The notes beneath the pieces were generated by a model, which searched no databases, was not told the DNA's origin, and worked only from the letters and a program-made list of their open reading frames with translations. Both the position numbers and the translations under genes were made by a program. From the NCBI RefSeq assembly GCF_001298735.1, contig NZ_CYSP01000007.1, positions 124,001 to 188,000 on the forward strand: DNA of 64,000 nt. Reading direction: 5' to 3'. This DNA is from Propionispora sp. 2/2-37 (GTDB taxonomy: Bacteria; Bacillota; Negativicutes; Propionisporales; Propionisporaceae). Each line of letters opens with the position of its first letter. The first letter of the stretch is position 1. Shown here piece by piece: positions 43,952-53,754 of the stretch.

Positions 43952-45058
43952 ATGAGTACAAATTTAGAAGTCGGTATCGTTGGTTTGCCCAATGTCGGCA
44001 AAAGCACCCTGTTTAATGCGATTACCAAGGCCGGTGCGGAAGCGGCCAATTATCCGTTCTGCACGATTGAGCCCAATGTCGGTGTTGTGGACGTCCCTGA
44101 TGAACGGCTGGGAAAGCTGGCTGAGATATATAAATCCAAAAAGATTATTCCGTCGGCCATTCGTTTTGTGGATATTGCCGGTCTGGTTAAGGGCGCTTCA
44201 CAGGGAGAGGGCCTCGGGAATAAATTTTTAGCGCACATTCGCCAGGTGGATGCGGTGGCTCAGGTTGTGCGCTGTTTCCGTGATGAAAATATTACCCATG
44301 TGGAGGGGGGATTAAATCCTCTGCGGGATATTGAAATTGTTAATACCGAATTATGTCTGGCGGACCTGGAAACGCTGGAAAAACGAATGGAACGTACGCA
44401 AAAGTTATTAAAAAGCGGTGATAAGAAGCTTTTGGTGGAAATCGAAGTATTGAAACGGATCCGCGCGGCACTGGAGGATGCCCAGCCGGCTCGCCGCGTG
44501 GATTTGACCGAGGATGAGGCGGTACTGATTGCCGATCTAAATTTGCTGACCTTAAAACCGGTACTGTTTGTAGCTAATGTCAGTGAGGAGGAAGTGGCAA
44601 AACCGGAGGACAATCCCCATGTACAGGCCGTTCGCCAATATGCGGCTCAGGAGAAGGCCGAAGTTATCGCCGTTTCGGCGAAAGTGGAGGCGGAAATTGC
44701 CGAACTCGGGGATGAGGACGCCCGGGAATTTTTGGCTGATCTTGGCCTTCAGGAGTCCGGCCTGGACAAACTCATTAAAGCTTCGCAAAAACTGCTGGGA
44801 CTTATGACTTTTTTAACTGCCGGTGAACAGGAAGTGCGGGCTTGGACTATCAGAAAAGGAACGAAAGCTCCCCAGGCAGGCGGTAAGATTCACAGCGATA
44901 TTGAACGCGGCTTTATCCGGGCGGAAATTGTATCCTTTGCTGATCTTATGGCGGCAGGCAGTCAGAACGCCGCCCGGGAAAAAGGATTGGTTCGCCTGGA
45001 GGGAAAAGAGTACATCATGCAGGACGGCGATGTGACTTATTTCCGTTTTAATGTGTAG
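43952..45058 (+). CDS. ychF: Ribosome-binding GTPase/ATPase YchF (OLA1)
   Basis: A 368-residue Obg-family P-loop protein that binds ribosomes and prefers ATP. G1 GLPNVGKST (about 10-18), [17 protein letters not shown] (about 70-86), the atypical NVSEEE in place of NKxD, and a C-terminal TGS domain ([18 protein letters not shown]). ATG 43952 follows AAGGTGG; the ATG 43928 has no ribosome-binding site. Confidence 0.96.
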   Translation: MSTNLEVGIVGLPNVGKSTLFNAITKAGAEAANYPFCTIEPNVGVVDVPDERLGKLAEIYKSKKIIPSAIRFVDIAGLVKGASQGEGLGNKFLAHIRQVDAVAQVVRCFRDENITHVEGGLNPLRDIEIVNTELCLADLETLEKRMERTQKLLKSGDKKLLVEIEVLKRIRAALEDAQPARRVDLTEDEAVLIADLNLLTLKPVLFVANVSEEEVAKPEDNPHVQAVRQYAAQEKAEVIAVSAKVEAEIAELGDEDAREFLADLGLQESGLDKLIKASQKLLGLMTFLTAGEQEVRAWTIRKGTKAPQAGGKIHSDIERGFIRAEIVSFADLMAAGSQNAAREKGLVRLEGKEYIMQDGDVTYFRFNV

Positions 45059-45092
45059 TTTCACTGTTATTGTGCGGTATGTAATAAGTTTC

Positions 45093-45121
45093 TTGCAATG
45101 CTGTGAAAATGGTGATATACT
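45093..45121 (+). promoter_or_regulatory. Promoter of rpsF-ssb-rpsR
   Basis: TTGCAA (45093-45098), 17 bases, TATACT (45116-45121) preceded by TGA as an extended -10. Confidence 0.75.
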
Positions 45122-45180
45122 ATTTTAGTCTAGAACATTGTTCCAGCTATGGGGTTCAAATTTTATTTGCAACCTTCCCT

Positions 45181-45198
45181 GCTCCCTGCTGAGGGAGC
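45181..45198 (+). promoter_or_regulatory. Hairpin in the rpsF leader
   Basis: GCTCCC-TGCTGA-GGGAGC lies 28 bases before the rpsF start in a leader of about 95 bases. S6:S18 autoregulate through a leader hairpin in other bacteria; I do not see that motif's conserved bulge clearly, so this is only a candidate site. Confidence 0.4.
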
Positions 45199-45225
45199 CA
45201 TTAGTCCACAGGAGGAGGTGATTTC

Positions 45226-45510
45226 GTGAGAAAATACGAAGTCATGTTCATTGTTAAGCCGTTGGAAGAAGAGGCAACGAACGCAGTTATTTCCAAGTTT
45301 GAAAGTCTTATCACTTCGAATGGCGGCAACATTGAAAAGATTGATCGTTGGGGTAAGAAACGCTTGGCATATGAAATTAAGGATTTCACCGAGGGTTATT
45401 ACTGCCTTTTCTTTTTCACCGCAGAGCCGGCTGTTGTTGCCGAACTTGATCGCGTGATGAAGATTACCGATGAAATCTTAAAACACATGGTTATTAAAGA
45501 AGACGAATAA
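45226..45510 (+). CDS. rpsF: Ribosomal protein bS6
   Basis: A 94-residue small-subunit protein that pairs with bS18. Characteristic start [20 protein letters not shown] and the [22 protein letters not shown] core. The GTG start at 45226 follows GGAGGAGGTGA. First gene of the rpsF-ssb-rpsR operon. Confidence 0.97.
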   Translation: MRKYEVMFIVKPLEEEATNAVISKFESLITSNGGNIEKIDRWGKKRLAYEIKDFTEGYYCLFFFTAEPAVVAELDRVMKITDEILKHMVIKEDE

Positions 45511-45586
45511 ATACATGCGCTGTTGCGCAAACACTAAAGCGCCTGTTGCTGTTCATTGACGGCAGCAGACCTTGGAGGGAAAAACC

Positions 45587-45997
45587 ATGAATAAGGTTAT
45601 CTTAGTCGGTCGCTTGGCCCGTGATCCGGAAGTGCGCTATACGCAAAGCGGTAAAGCGGTAGCTTCCTTTTCAATTGCGGTAAACCGCTTTGGCGGCGGA
45701 CAAGGCCAGGAGCAAACTGACTTTATTCCTATCGTTGCATGGGAAAAATTGGCCGAAGTTTGTGGCAATAATCTTACCAAAGGACGCCGTGTGCTGGTAG
45801 AAGGCCGTTTGCAGATCCGTTCTTATGACGGAACGGACGGACAAAAACGGCGTGTTGCCGAAGTTATCGCCCAGAACATTGAATTTCTGGACAGCCGGCA
45901 GGCTGCCGCTGGAAGTAGCGGCGGCAGCAATAATACAATGAATGACGCCAGCTCTTTTGGTAGTGATGTCTTCCCTGAAGAAGAAATACCATTTTAA
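45587..45997 (+). CDS. ssb: Single-stranded DNA-binding protein
   Basis: A 136-residue SSB: OB fold (1-105; MNKVILVGRLARDPEVRYT, then TDFIPIVAWEKLAE), a short Gly/Ser/Asn linker and the acidic protein-docking tip EEEIPF. ATG 45587 follows TTGGAGGG. Position between rpsF and rpsR is conserved. Confidence 0.97.
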   Translation: MNKVILVGRLARDPEVRYTQSGKAVASFSIAVNRFGGGQGQEQTDFIPIVAWEKLAEVCGNNLTKGRRVLVEGRLQIRSYDGTDGQKRRVAEVIAQNIEFLDSRQAAAGSSGGSNNTMNDASSFGSDVFPEEEIPF

Positions 45998-46012
45998 AGG
46001 GAGGTTCATACG

Positions 46013-46243
46013 GTGAAACGTGAAAGAGGCAGAAAACCCAAGAAAAAAGTTTGTAGCTTCTGTGTAGATAAGGTAGAAGTCATTGACTATAAAGAAGTGC
46101 CGAAATTGCGCCGTTATACGACCGAACGTGGCAAAATCCTGCCGCGCCGTATTTCCGGAAACTGCGCGAAACATCAACGTCAATTGACTCTGGCTATTAA
46201 ACGTGCCAGAAATATTGCATTACTGCCGTTTACTGCAGAGTAA
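46013..46243 (+). CDS. rpsR: Ribosomal protein bS18
   Basis: A 76-residue basic protein with [19 protein letters not shown] and [15 protein letters not shown], typical of bS18. The CSFC pair identifies the zinc-binding (C+) form. GTG start with AGGGAGG upstream. Ends the operon. Confidence 0.96.
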   Translation: MKRERGRKPKKKVCSFCVDKVEVIDYKEVPKLRRYTTERGKILPRRISGNCAKHQRQLTLAIKRARNIALLPFTAE

Positions 46244-46253
46244 GTCAGATCAG

Positions 46254-46283
46254 AGAGAGTCCGTTTGTGGATTCTCTTTTTTT
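46254..46283 (+). terminator. Terminator after rpsR
   Basis: AGAGAGTCC (46254-46262) pairs with GGATTCTCT (46269-46277), followed by six T. Confidence 0.9.
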
Positions 46284-46436
46284 ATTTGTTTATGCCATAA
46301 AAAACACCAAAAAAGATTTCTACATAGAAGGGATTTTTAAAATGATGAAGAATACATGAAAAAAAAGATAGATATTTCATCATATTGATTATTTGTGCAA
46401 GAAATTAGAAATCTATATAAAGTCATTAGGCAACGA

Positions 46437-46473
46437 AGCCTTGGGATAATGTATTTGTCCTAAGGCTTTTTTT
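46437..46473 (+). terminator. Second terminator, immediately before oppA
   Basis: AGCCTTGGGA (46437-46446) pairs with TCCTAAGGCT (46458-46467, one G-U), followed by six T. It lies 34 bases before the oppA start. A weak promoter-like pair (TTGTGC at 46393, TATAAA at 46416) precedes it, so it may act as an attenuator for the opp operon. Confidence 0.75.
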
Positions 46474-46506
46474 ATATAGATGTTTATACAGAGACGGGGG
46501 GAGAGC

Positions 46507-48069
46507 ATGAAAAAAATATTTATTTTAATGCTAACGGCCGTATTTTTAGGCGGCTGTGGAGGAGGCAAACCGGCGGAGCAAGCCAAAGTTCCGAACGATA
46601 CTCTGGTAGTGGGAATGTCGCTGGATTTAGCCACCTTGGATCCGGCAGTAACCATGGATAATGCATCCTGGAAGATTACCTATCCATGTTATGACCGGCT
46701 TGTAAAATACAAGATTGTTGATGGAAAAAGCAGCACCGAAGTGGAACCAATGGCAGCCGAATCCTGGAATGTCAGTGAGGACGGCCGGGAGTGGACCTTC
46801 AAATTACGCCAGGATATAGAATTTCATGACGGATCGCCACTGAACGCACAGGCAGTAAAGTTTAGCTTCGATCGTTTATTAAAACTTCATAAAGGACCAT
46901 CGGACTATTTTCCGACACTGAAGTCGGTGGAAGTTGTCGACGACTATACCGTAAAATTTGTTATGGATAAACCGTTTCCGCCGTTTTTATACACTCTGGC
47001 GACCAATGCAGCCAGTATTATCAACCCCAAAGTCATGGAACAGGAAAAAGACGGTGATTTGGCCTCTGCCTATCTGGGAGAAAATACGATGGGCAGCGGT
47101 GCGTATAACCTGAAGGAATGGAATCGTGGTCAGAATATGAAACTGGAAGCTACAAAGGGTTATTGGGGCGGAGAACCGGCTTTAAAAACGGTGTTGATCC
47201 AGTTTATCAAAGATCCGTCCGCTCAGCGGCTGCAATTGGAAAATGGGGATATTGATATTGCGGAAAGCATACCGGTTGACCAGCTGGAACAGTTAAAAAA
47301 CAATGATAAAATTCAAATTTTAGAATCACCTAGCTTGAATGTCAGCTATGTGTATCTCAATAACAAAAAAAGTCCGCTGGATAATGTCAAAGTCCGCCAG
47401 GCGTTAAATTACGCAGTCGATTATGACGGAATGATTCAGGGGGCTATCAAGGGTAAAGGAATTCAGCTTAAAGCTCCTATCCCGCAAGGGCTGTGGGGGT
47501 ACGACCCGAAAGTCAAGGGATACAGCACCAATCTGGAAAAAGCCAAACAATTGCTTTCCGAAGCAGGTTTTGGGCAAGGGTTGACGCTAAAATTGCTGTA
47601 TTCCGATTATAAAAATTTCTGGGACAATGAGGCCCTTATCCTCCAGGATAATCTGTCAAAAATAGGCGTTAAACTGGAACTTGAAAAAATCGCCTGGGCG
47701 ACGCTGCGGGATAAAGTCGACCGGGGAGATTTTGATCTTTGCCTGGGCGCCTGGAGTCCGGATTATGCCGACCCGCATATGTTTATGACGTATTGGTATG
47801 ACTCCCGGATGCATGGTCTGGCCGGTAACCGTGCTTTTTATAAGAATGATGCGGTTGATAAGTTGCTGCGTCAGGCAGAAGAAGTCAGCGATCAGCAGGA
47901 ACGGATTAAACTGTATCAACAGGCGCAGCAGCAAGTCCTGGAAGATGCTCCCTATATTCTTCTTTTTCAGAGCAATGCCATGACGGCTCTGCGGAAAAAC
48001 GTGCAGGGGTTTGTTTATAATCCCATGCTGGAAAGTATGTATAATTTTGAAACCATGAAGAAAAATTAG
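46507..48069 (+). CDS. Peptide ABC transporter binding protein (OppA/DppA type)
   Basis: A 520-residue lipoprotein of the extracellular solute-binding family 5. Signal peptide with lipobox LGGC (about residue 17). Family tracts: LDPAVTMDNASWKITYPCYD, EDGREWTFKLRQDIEFHDGSPL and the C-terminal YQQAQQQVLEDAPYIL. It should capture di- or oligopeptides (nickel and other ligands are also known for the family). First gene of an operon with two permeases, two ATPases and a peptidase. ATG 46507 follows GGGGGGAGAG. Confidence 0.9.
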   Translation: MKKIFILMLTAVFLGGCGGGKPAEQAKVPNDTLVVGMSLDLATLDPAVTMDNASWKITYPCYDRLVKYKIVDGKSSTEVEPMAAESWNVSEDGREWTFKLRQDIEFHDGSPLNAQAVKFSFDRLLKLHKGPSDYFPTLKSVEVVDDYTVKFVMDKPFPPFLYTLATNAASIINPKVMEQEKDGDLASAYLGENTMGSGAYNLKEWNRGQNMKLEATKGYWGGEPALKTVLIQFIKDPSAQRLQLENGDIDIAESIPVDQLEQLKNNDKIQILESPSLNVSYVYLNNKKSPLDNVKVRQALNYAVDYDGMIQGAIKGKGIQLKAPIPQGLWGYDPKVKGYSTNLEKAKQLLSEAGFGQGLTLKLLYSDYKNFWDNEALILQDNLSKIGVKLELEKIAWATLRDKVDRGDFDLCLGAWSPDYADPHMFMTYWYDSRMHGLAGNRAFYKNDAVDKLLRQAEEVSDQQERIKLYQQAQQQVLEDAPYILLFQSNAMTALRKNVQGFVYNPMLESMYNFETMKKN

Positions 48070-48138
48070 CAATTTAGTTTGTCTGGTTATGGATATGCAG
48101 GGCATATCCATAACCGAATTTTTGGGGGAGTACCAACT

Positions 48139-49155
48139 ATGGTTGTATTACGATATTTTCTAAACCGAATACCAAGATTGCTGATTGTCTTTTTCGGAGT
48201 GTCCATCATCACATTTGCCATATCACATGTGATTCCCGGAGATCCGGCCCGCATGCTGGTCGGCCAGCGGGCCAGTCAGGAAACGCTGGACAAAATGCGG
48301 GGAGAACTGGGACTGGATAAGCCCCTCCATGTCCAATATATCAAATATGTCGGTGATTTGCTGCAGGGGGATATGGGCAAATCCATCCGGACGCAGCAGC
48401 CGATTGCCAGCGAATTGAAACGCTATTTTCCCGCTACGCTGGAATTGACACTGGTAAGTATGCTGATTACCTTAATTGCGGGAGTTTTGCTGGGCGTTTG
48501 GGCGGCGGTAAAGCGTGACCGGTGGGTCGATCATATCAGCCGGATTGTCTCGCTTGTCGGTGTTTCCAACCCGTTGTTTTGGTCGGGACTGGTGGTTATG
48601 GTGGTTTTTTATAAATGGCTGCAGTTATTCCCTGCCTCCGGACGACTCAATCCTTTTATCAGTCCGCCGACTTTTTATACCGGGATGTACTTGGTGGACG
48701 GATTTTTAGACGGTAATATGGCGGTTGTCGGGAATGCCGTACAGCATTTGGTGCTGCCGGCTGGCTGCCTGGCCTATGTCCAACTGGCGGTTATTGCACG
48801 GCAGGTCCGGTCCAGTATGATTGAGGTATTATCGCAGGATTATATTCGTACCGCGAAGTCCTTTGGTTTATCCACCCGCAAGATCATTTATCATTATGCG
48901 TTAAAAAATGCGCTATTACCAACAGTTACCGTGGCCGGGCTGATTTTTGGGGAACTGCTTGGCGGAGCGATTATCACGGAAGCAATTTTCGGCTGGCCAG
49001 GTATGGGTAAATATGTTGTCGATTCCGTTACCTTTCTTGATTTTCCGGCTATTATGGGGTTTACCATGGTGGTTTCCTTTGGTTACGTAATCATTAACCT
49101 GCTCATAGATTTACTATACCGTGTGCTTGATCCGCAAATCAGGGAGGGTGGCTGA
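48139..49155 (+). CDS. Peptide ABC transporter permease (OppB/DppB type)
   Basis: A 338-residue membrane permease with six transmembrane helices. Typical N-terminus RYFLNRIPRLLIVFFGVSII and coupling loop EVLSQDYIRTAKSFGLSTRKI. ATG 48139 is chosen because GGGGGAG lies eight bases upstream; the upstream in-frame ATG at 48079 has no such site. Confidence 0.92.
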   Translation: MVVLRYFLNRIPRLLIVFFGVSIITFAISHVIPGDPARMLVGQRASQETLDKMRGELGLDKPLHVQYIKYVGDLLQGDMGKSIRTQQPIASELKRYFPATLELTLVSMLITLIAGVLLGVWAAVKRDRWVDHISRIVSLVGVSNPLFWSGLVVMVVFYKWLQLFPASGRLNPFISPPTFYTGMYLVDGFLDGNMAVVGNAVQHLVLPAGCLAYVQLAVIARQVRSSMIEVLSQDYIRTAKSFGLSTRKIIYHYALKNALLPTVTVAGLIFGELLGGAIITEAIFGWPGMGKYVVDSVTFLDFPAIMGFTMVVSFGYVIINLLIDLLYRVLDPQIREGG

Positions 49156-49157
49156 GC

Positions 49158-50003
49158 ATGGTAAAAGTTTTTGCTTACTCATATGTTGCGATACTCAGGC
49201 GCAATCCACTGACCTTTATCGGCTGCCTTATCGTTGTGTTCATGCTGCTAATTGGTTTTGGCGCGCCGGTTTTGGCTCCTTATGATCCTGTGGCCATATC
49301 TATACAGGATAAACTGCAGGCACCGGGAAATCTGCATTGGTTTGGTACCGACGAAATGGGCCGTGATATTCTCAGCCGGGTGATGTATGGCTGCCGGATT
49401 TCCATACAAGTAGGACTGTATATTGTGTTGCTGGCGGCTTTCCTTGGTACGGTCATTGGCAGCATTTCCGGCTACATGGGAGGCAAGACCGATCAGAGTA
49501 TCATGGCTGTCACGGATATTGTCTTGTCCTTTCCGTCGCTGGTTTTGGCGATGGCATTGGCGGCCGCACTGGGGCCAAGCCTGTATAATACCATGCTGGC
49601 GGTGGCTATTGTTAAGATTCCGGTTTATACACGGCTGGTACGGGGGCAGGTGCTGGCTCTCAAGGAAAAACAGTACGTCAGGGCGGCCCGTACGTTTGGT
49701 GCCAACCCTTTTTGGATCGTTTCGCGGCACATTATACCTAACTGCATTGCACCGGTATTAATCCAGATTACCCTTGGCATCGGGGAGGCAATTTTGACCG
49801 CTTCATCGTTAAGTTTTATTGGACTAGGAGCGCAGCCGCCCACTCCGGAGTGGGGGGCCATGATCAGCACGGCACGCTCCTATGCACTGGATCAGTGGTG
49901 GTATGTCAGTTTTCCGGGGATGGCCATTTTCATTACCGTTGTCGGTTTTAACCTGCTGGGTGACGGTATCCGGGATATGCTGGATCCCCGGTCAAAAACT
50001 TAA
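49158..50003 (+). CDS. Peptide ABC transporter permease (OppC/DppC type)
   Basis: A 281-residue partner permease: N-terminal helix followed by the DppC pattern FGTDEMGRDILSRVMYGCRISI and the coupling loop ALKEKQYVRAARTFGANPFWI. Two bases separate it from oppB. Confidence 0.93.
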   Translation: MVKVFAYSYVAILRRNPLTFIGCLIVVFMLLIGFGAPVLAPYDPVAISIQDKLQAPGNLHWFGTDEMGRDILSRVMYGCRISIQVGLYIVLLAAFLGTVIGSISGYMGGKTDQSIMAVTDIVLSFPSLVLAMALAAALGPSLYNTMLAVAIVKIPVYTRLVRGQVLALKEKQYVRAARTFGANPFWIVSRHIIPNCIAPVLIQITLGIGEAILTASSLSFIGLGAQPPTPEWGAMISTARSYALDQWWYVSFPGMAIFITVVGFNLLGDGIRDMLDPRSKT

Positions 50004-50019
50004 ACAGGGAGTATACGGT

Positions 50020-51024
50020 ATGGAGCAGACACTATTATCGGTTCAAAAGTTAACGGTCGATCTGACGGTGGGCAAGGAAAAGGTGCGTGTTTTACACGGT
50101 GTATCCTTTGATGTTTGTCCTGGTGAAATTATTGGGCTGGTCGGCGAATCGGGCTCGGGGAAATCCGTTACGGCTTCAGCGGTCATGCAACTTTTGCCCG
50201 GTGGTGCCGGGGCAGTCAGTGGTGGAAAGATTATATTTAACGGTCAGGATCTGCTGAAAAAATCACCGGAAGAAATGCAAGGCATCCGTGGCAAAGATAT
50301 TTCCATGATTTTTCAAGAACCTATGACCAGCCTAAATCCGGTACTGACGATCGGGCGGCAATTTATTGATGTTATCCGGGCACATCAGAGCAGAGACCAA
50401 AAAGAAGCCACCCTGCGCGCCTGCGAGATGTTGAAAGCGGTACATATCACCGATCCGGAGCGTATTTTTAAAAGTTATCCCTATGAATTGAGCGGTGGAA
50501 TGCGGCAGCGGGTGATGATCGCCATTGCCTTGTCGTGCTCACCATCGCTGCTTATTGCCGATGAACCAACTACGGCACTGGATGTAACCATTCAGGCGCA
50601 AATTCTGCGACTGCTGCGGGAAGCTACGCAGGTATCCGGGTCTGCAGTTATTTTTATTTCGCACGATTTGGGAGTGGTTTCGCAAATTTGCCGGCGTGTC
50701 GCCGTAATGTATGCCGGAGAAATTGTTGAATATGGTTTGGTTCAGGAAATCCTGCAGTATCCGCGGCACCCGTATACGCAAGCCCTGCTGAAGGCGATTC
50801 CTGATTTTACAACAAAACCGCATCAATTGTCGGCTATTCCGGGCACTGTCCCGAATATTCGGCAATTGTTAACCGGCTGCCGGTTTCATCCGCGGTGTCC
50901 GGTAAAACAAGATATTTGTATGCAGAAAAGTCCGCAGGGCTGTATACTGACCGGAAACCACTTAGTCCGGTGCTGGGTTACGACAGGGGAGGTTCGAAAC
51001 AATGCAGCCATTACTAACGCTTGA
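50020..51024 (+). CDS. Peptide ABC transporter ATPase (OppD/DppD type)
   Basis: A 334-residue ATPase: Walker A GESGSGKS (about 45-52), Q-loop with [11 protein letters not shown], signature [17 protein letters not shown], Walker [13 protein letters not shown], and the C-terminal Cys-rich oligopeptide-ATPase tail ([15 protein letters not shown]). ATG 50020 with GGGAG upstream; an in-frame ATG 49882 lies inside oppC and is not used. Ends 23 bases inside oppF. Confidence 0.93.
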   Translation: MEQTLLSVQKLTVDLTVGKEKVRVLHGVSFDVCPGEIIGLVGESGSGKSVTASAVMQLLPGGAGAVSGGKIIFNGQDLLKKSPEEMQGIRGKDISMIFQEPMTSLNPVLTIGRQFIDVIRAHQSRDQKEATLRACEMLKAVHITDPERIFKSYPYELSGGMRQRVMIAIALSCSPSLLIADEPTTALDVTIQAQILRLLREATQVSGSAVIFISHDLGVVSQICRRVAVMYAGEIVEYGLVQEILQYPRHPYTQALLKAIPDFTTKPHQLSAIPGTVPNIRQLLTGCRFHPRCPVKQDICMQKSPQGCILTGNHLVRCWVTTGEVRNNAAITNA

Positions 51025-51961
51025 TGCTGTGGAGAAGCACTTTATACATAAATCGCTTTTGGGAAAACCAAAAGTAGTCCGGGCTGTTGACGGAGTTTCC
51101 CTGCAGGTGGAAAAAGGAGCGACGCTGGGAATTGTCGGAGAATCGGGCTGTGGGAAAAGTACCTTGGCCAATTTAATCATCCGCTTGGAGGAACCGAGCG
51201 GCGGACGGATACTGCTGGAGGAAACGGATATATCTCATTTGACGGAGAAGCAATTACGTGCCGTGCGTTCGCGGGTCCAGATTATTTTTCAGGATCCCTA
51301 TTCATCATTAAATCCCAGGTTTACTGTGGAACAAATTGTTTCCGAACCGATGCGGGTGGCGGGCAAATGGAGCCGGACGGAAATTCGGAGAAAAGTAATT
51401 TTTCTTTTGGAAAAAGTCGGACTGTCTGAAGATTATCTAAAACGGTATCCCCATGAATTCAGCGGGGGGCAGCGGCAAAGAATTTCCATTGCCAGGGCAC
51501 TGACCACCGATCCGGAAATCCTGATACTGGATGAGCCGACATCGGCTTTGGATGTTTCCGTACAGGCACAGGTATTAAATTTGTTGTTAAAACTGCAAAA
51601 AGAACTGGGACTAACTTATATTTTTATCTCTCATAACTTATCTGTGGTAAAATATATCTCGAACAGAGTTGCCGTCATGTATCTTGGTAAGATTGTGGAG
51701 GCAGGTTCAGCCGAAGATATCATGTTTGATCCCCGGCATCCCTATACGCAGGAACTGGTTGCCGCCGTTCCGGTTATCGGCAAACCGTTGGACAGCGAAG
51801 AGTTGGCCTGCCGGGAAGCAAAGAGTGCAATAGTCGGGCGGCAGGGCTGCCGGTATTATCTTCGCTGCCGGCTGGCGACAACGGCCTGCCGGGAAACCGA
51901 ACCAGAATTAAAGGAATACGAAGCAGGTCGCTGTGTGGCCTGTATGGAGGTAAGGGCATGA
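51002..51961 (+). CDS. Peptide ABC transporter ATPase (OppF/DppF type)
   Basis: A 319-residue ATPase: Walker A GESGCGKST, FQDPYSSLNPRFTVEQIV, signature HEFSGGQRQRISIARAL, Walker B ILILDEPTSALD. The terminal region holds six Cys (GCRYYLRC, TACRETEP, CVAC), more than is usual, perhaps a metal or Fe-S site as reported in some peptide ATPases. Overlaps the aminopeptidase start by four bases. Confidence 0.92.
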   Translation: MQPLLTLDAVEKHFIHKSLLGKPKVVRAVDGVSLQVEKGATLGIVGESGCGKSTLANLIIRLEEPSGGRILLEETDISHLTEKQLRAVRSRVQIIFQDPYSSLNPRFTVEQIVSEPMRVAGKWSRTEIRRKVIFLLEKVGLSEDYLKRYPHEFSGGQRQRISIARALTTDPEILILDEPTSALDVSVQAQVLNLLLKLQKELGLTYIFISHNLSVVKYISNRVAVMYLGKIVEAGSAEDIMFDPRHPYTQELVAAVPVIGKPLDSEELACREAKSAIVGRQGCRYYLRCRLATTACRETEPELKEYEAGRCVACMEVRA

Positions 51962-52860
51962 ATAAATTACGCCAGAATTTGATAATATCTTTGGAATATG
52001 AGAATATTCCGGTCAGAAAAGTGGCCGTTTGTTATCAAAAAAACAGGGAACTGGCTGAAAAGCTGGCTTCTTTGCTGCCATACACCAGCATAGTTGTTTG
52101 TACAACGGACACACTGCTTCAGGACAGTCAATTGGATGAAATCAGCCATGTACTGGAACTGTACCATCCGTCCGGCAGTTTTTATGATGTATGCCTAAAG
52201 CAACGGGAAATGATGCGCAGCAAAGGCTGCCGTATCTTGACACTGTATGACTGGGAAGAGAAATATCTTAACGATAGTTTTTGGGGTAATACCGATTATC
52301 GTGAACTGGCAAAGCTGGTGAATAAAGTAAAAAATGACCTGGCTGCTGTAAGGAATTTTCATATTACATCCGAACTTGGCACCGATATCAGCTTTTCCGT
52401 AGCCGGCCGGCAATGGCTGGTTGCCGATGGTATTTGCCGCAATGGCCGCCTGACGCAGATGCCTGATGGCGAAATTTACACTTGTCCGGTAGAGGAATCT
52501 TTTTCCGGGGTGATTGTTGTAGATGGAACAGTTAGCCGGTCCTGGGTACCTGATGAACCCCAGCACTTGGAATTCAGGCAGGGAAGACTGGTGAACTGCT
52601 CCCCGGCGCTGGCTAAATATATTGAACCCAAAGGGCCGGATATCTATATGATTGGTGAATTTGCCCTGGGGCTTAATCCTGCCCACCGGCAGATTGTACA
52701 CAATATTTCTGTTGATGAAAAAGCAGCCGGTACGGTGCATTTTGCCTTGGGCGACAGCTATAACCTGGGTATCAATCACTGCAAATGCCATGTGGACATG
52801 GTTATTCGTAAGCCTCACATTGAAACCAGCCCCCGTATCCTGCTGCCATATTTTTCTTAA
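51958..52860 (+). CDS. M29-like metallo-aminopeptidase
   Basis: A 300-residue protein whose C-terminal half matches the M29 aminopeptidases (AmpS/AmpT/PepS). Expected two-metal ligands are visible: Glu in CPVEESFSG, Glu in IGEFALGLNP, His in GTVHFALGDSYN, and HVDMV. M29 enzymes usually have about 370-410 residues; here the N-terminal domain is shorter. The ATGA overlap with oppF ties peptide uptake to peptide cleavage. Confidence 0.8.
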   Translation: MNKLRQNLIISLEYENIPVRKVAVCYQKNRELAEKLASLLPYTSIVVCTTDTLLQDSQLDEISHVLELYHPSGSFYDVCLKQREMMRSKGCRILTLYDWEEKYLNDSFWGNTDYRELAKLVNKVKNDLAAVRNFHITSELGTDISFSVAGRQWLVADGICRNGRLTQMPDGEIYTCPVEESFSGVIVVDGTVSRSWVPDEPQHLEFRQGRLVNCSPALAKYIEPKGPDIYMIGEFALGLNPAHRQIVHNISVDEKAAGTVHFALGDSYNLGINHCKCHVDMVIRKPHIETSPRILLPYFS

Positions 52861-52894
52861 AGAAAGCCATTTTAACAGATCAGGGTGAGACAAT

Positions 52895-53434
52895 ATGAAT
52901 TTGGGTGAAAAAATCCGTAAGCTGAGAAAAGAACAAAAAATCAGCATTGAGCAACTTGCCGGCATGTCCGAACTAAGTGTGGGCATGATCAGCCAGATTG
53001 AACGGGATATTACTGTACCAACCGTTTCGTCGCTGTGGAAGGTGGCAAAAGCACTGAAAGTACACATCAACTATTTTTTTGATGAGTATGAAAACGATAA
53101 TCCGATTGTCAGAAAAGAAGAGCGGAAAAAAATCATTCTTCCCCATTCCAATGTGACCTATGAACTGTTAACGCCAAACCTGAAACGTAAAATGGAATTC
53201 CTCATGATCAAAATTGAACCGGGCGAAGTCAATTTCGGAGATCAGATTTGCCATGAAGGGGAAGAGTGTGGCTATATGTTGCAAGGGCGGATGATGGTGA
53301 AATGGGGCAGCCGGGAGTTTATTCTCAATGAGGGGGACAGTATCTATTTGGATAGCTCTGTCCCTCACCGCTATATCAACATCGGGGAAACAACCGCTGT
53401 CTCCATTTGGACTATGACACCGCCAAGTTTTTAG
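52895..53434 (+). CDS. XRE-family regulator with cupin domain
   Basis: A 179-residue protein: N-terminal helix-turn-helix (1-60; LRKEQKISIEQLAGMSELSVGMISQIE, shown in part) and C-terminal cupin (about 105-175; PGEVNFGD, HEGEECGYMLQG, GDSIYLDSSVPHRYIN). This class represses or activates amino-acid and peptide use genes by binding a small ligand in the cupin. It follows the aminopeptidase by 34 bases and probably controls the opp operon. Confidence 0.88.
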   Translation: MNLGEKIRKLRKEQKISIEQLAGMSELSVGMISQIERDITVPTVSSLWKVAKALKVHINYFFDEYENDNPIVRKEERKKIILPHSNVTYELLTPNLKRKMEFLMIKIEPGEVNFGDQICHEGEECGYMLQGRMMVKWGSREFILNEGDSIYLDSSVPHRYINIGETTAVSIWTMTPPSF

Positions 53435-53754
53435 AAAATATTCTTTGTCTAGTATAAAAACGGAAAATGTTGTTCTAATATTATAGAAATGTATCATACA
53501 ATGAAATACGTATGTAAATATAACCAATCCTAAAAACAACATAATCTGTTTGGAATGTCCGATAATCAATATCACTGACAAATAAAACAGCAACAAGACA
53601 CTTGCGGTCAAAACAATCCTTGTGGAAAATTTGACAGCAGAGTCTTGTTGTTTTGTTTTTCGATTTGTATTTTCGGTCTGTTGCAGGAAAGTGGCCTGTT
53701 CCCTTCGAATATAATTACGATCTGTCTGTTTATACAGGATGAGGGGGGAGAGCC
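53435..53754 (+). other. 320-base intergenic region with a loose hairpin
   Basis: CAACAAGAC (53591-53599) pairs with GTCTTGTTG (53642-53650) around a long loop and is followed by TTTTGTTTTT, so it may terminate the opp operon. A TATAAT (53710-53715) lies before the next gene, but I see no good -35. No gene is supported. Confidence 0.5.
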
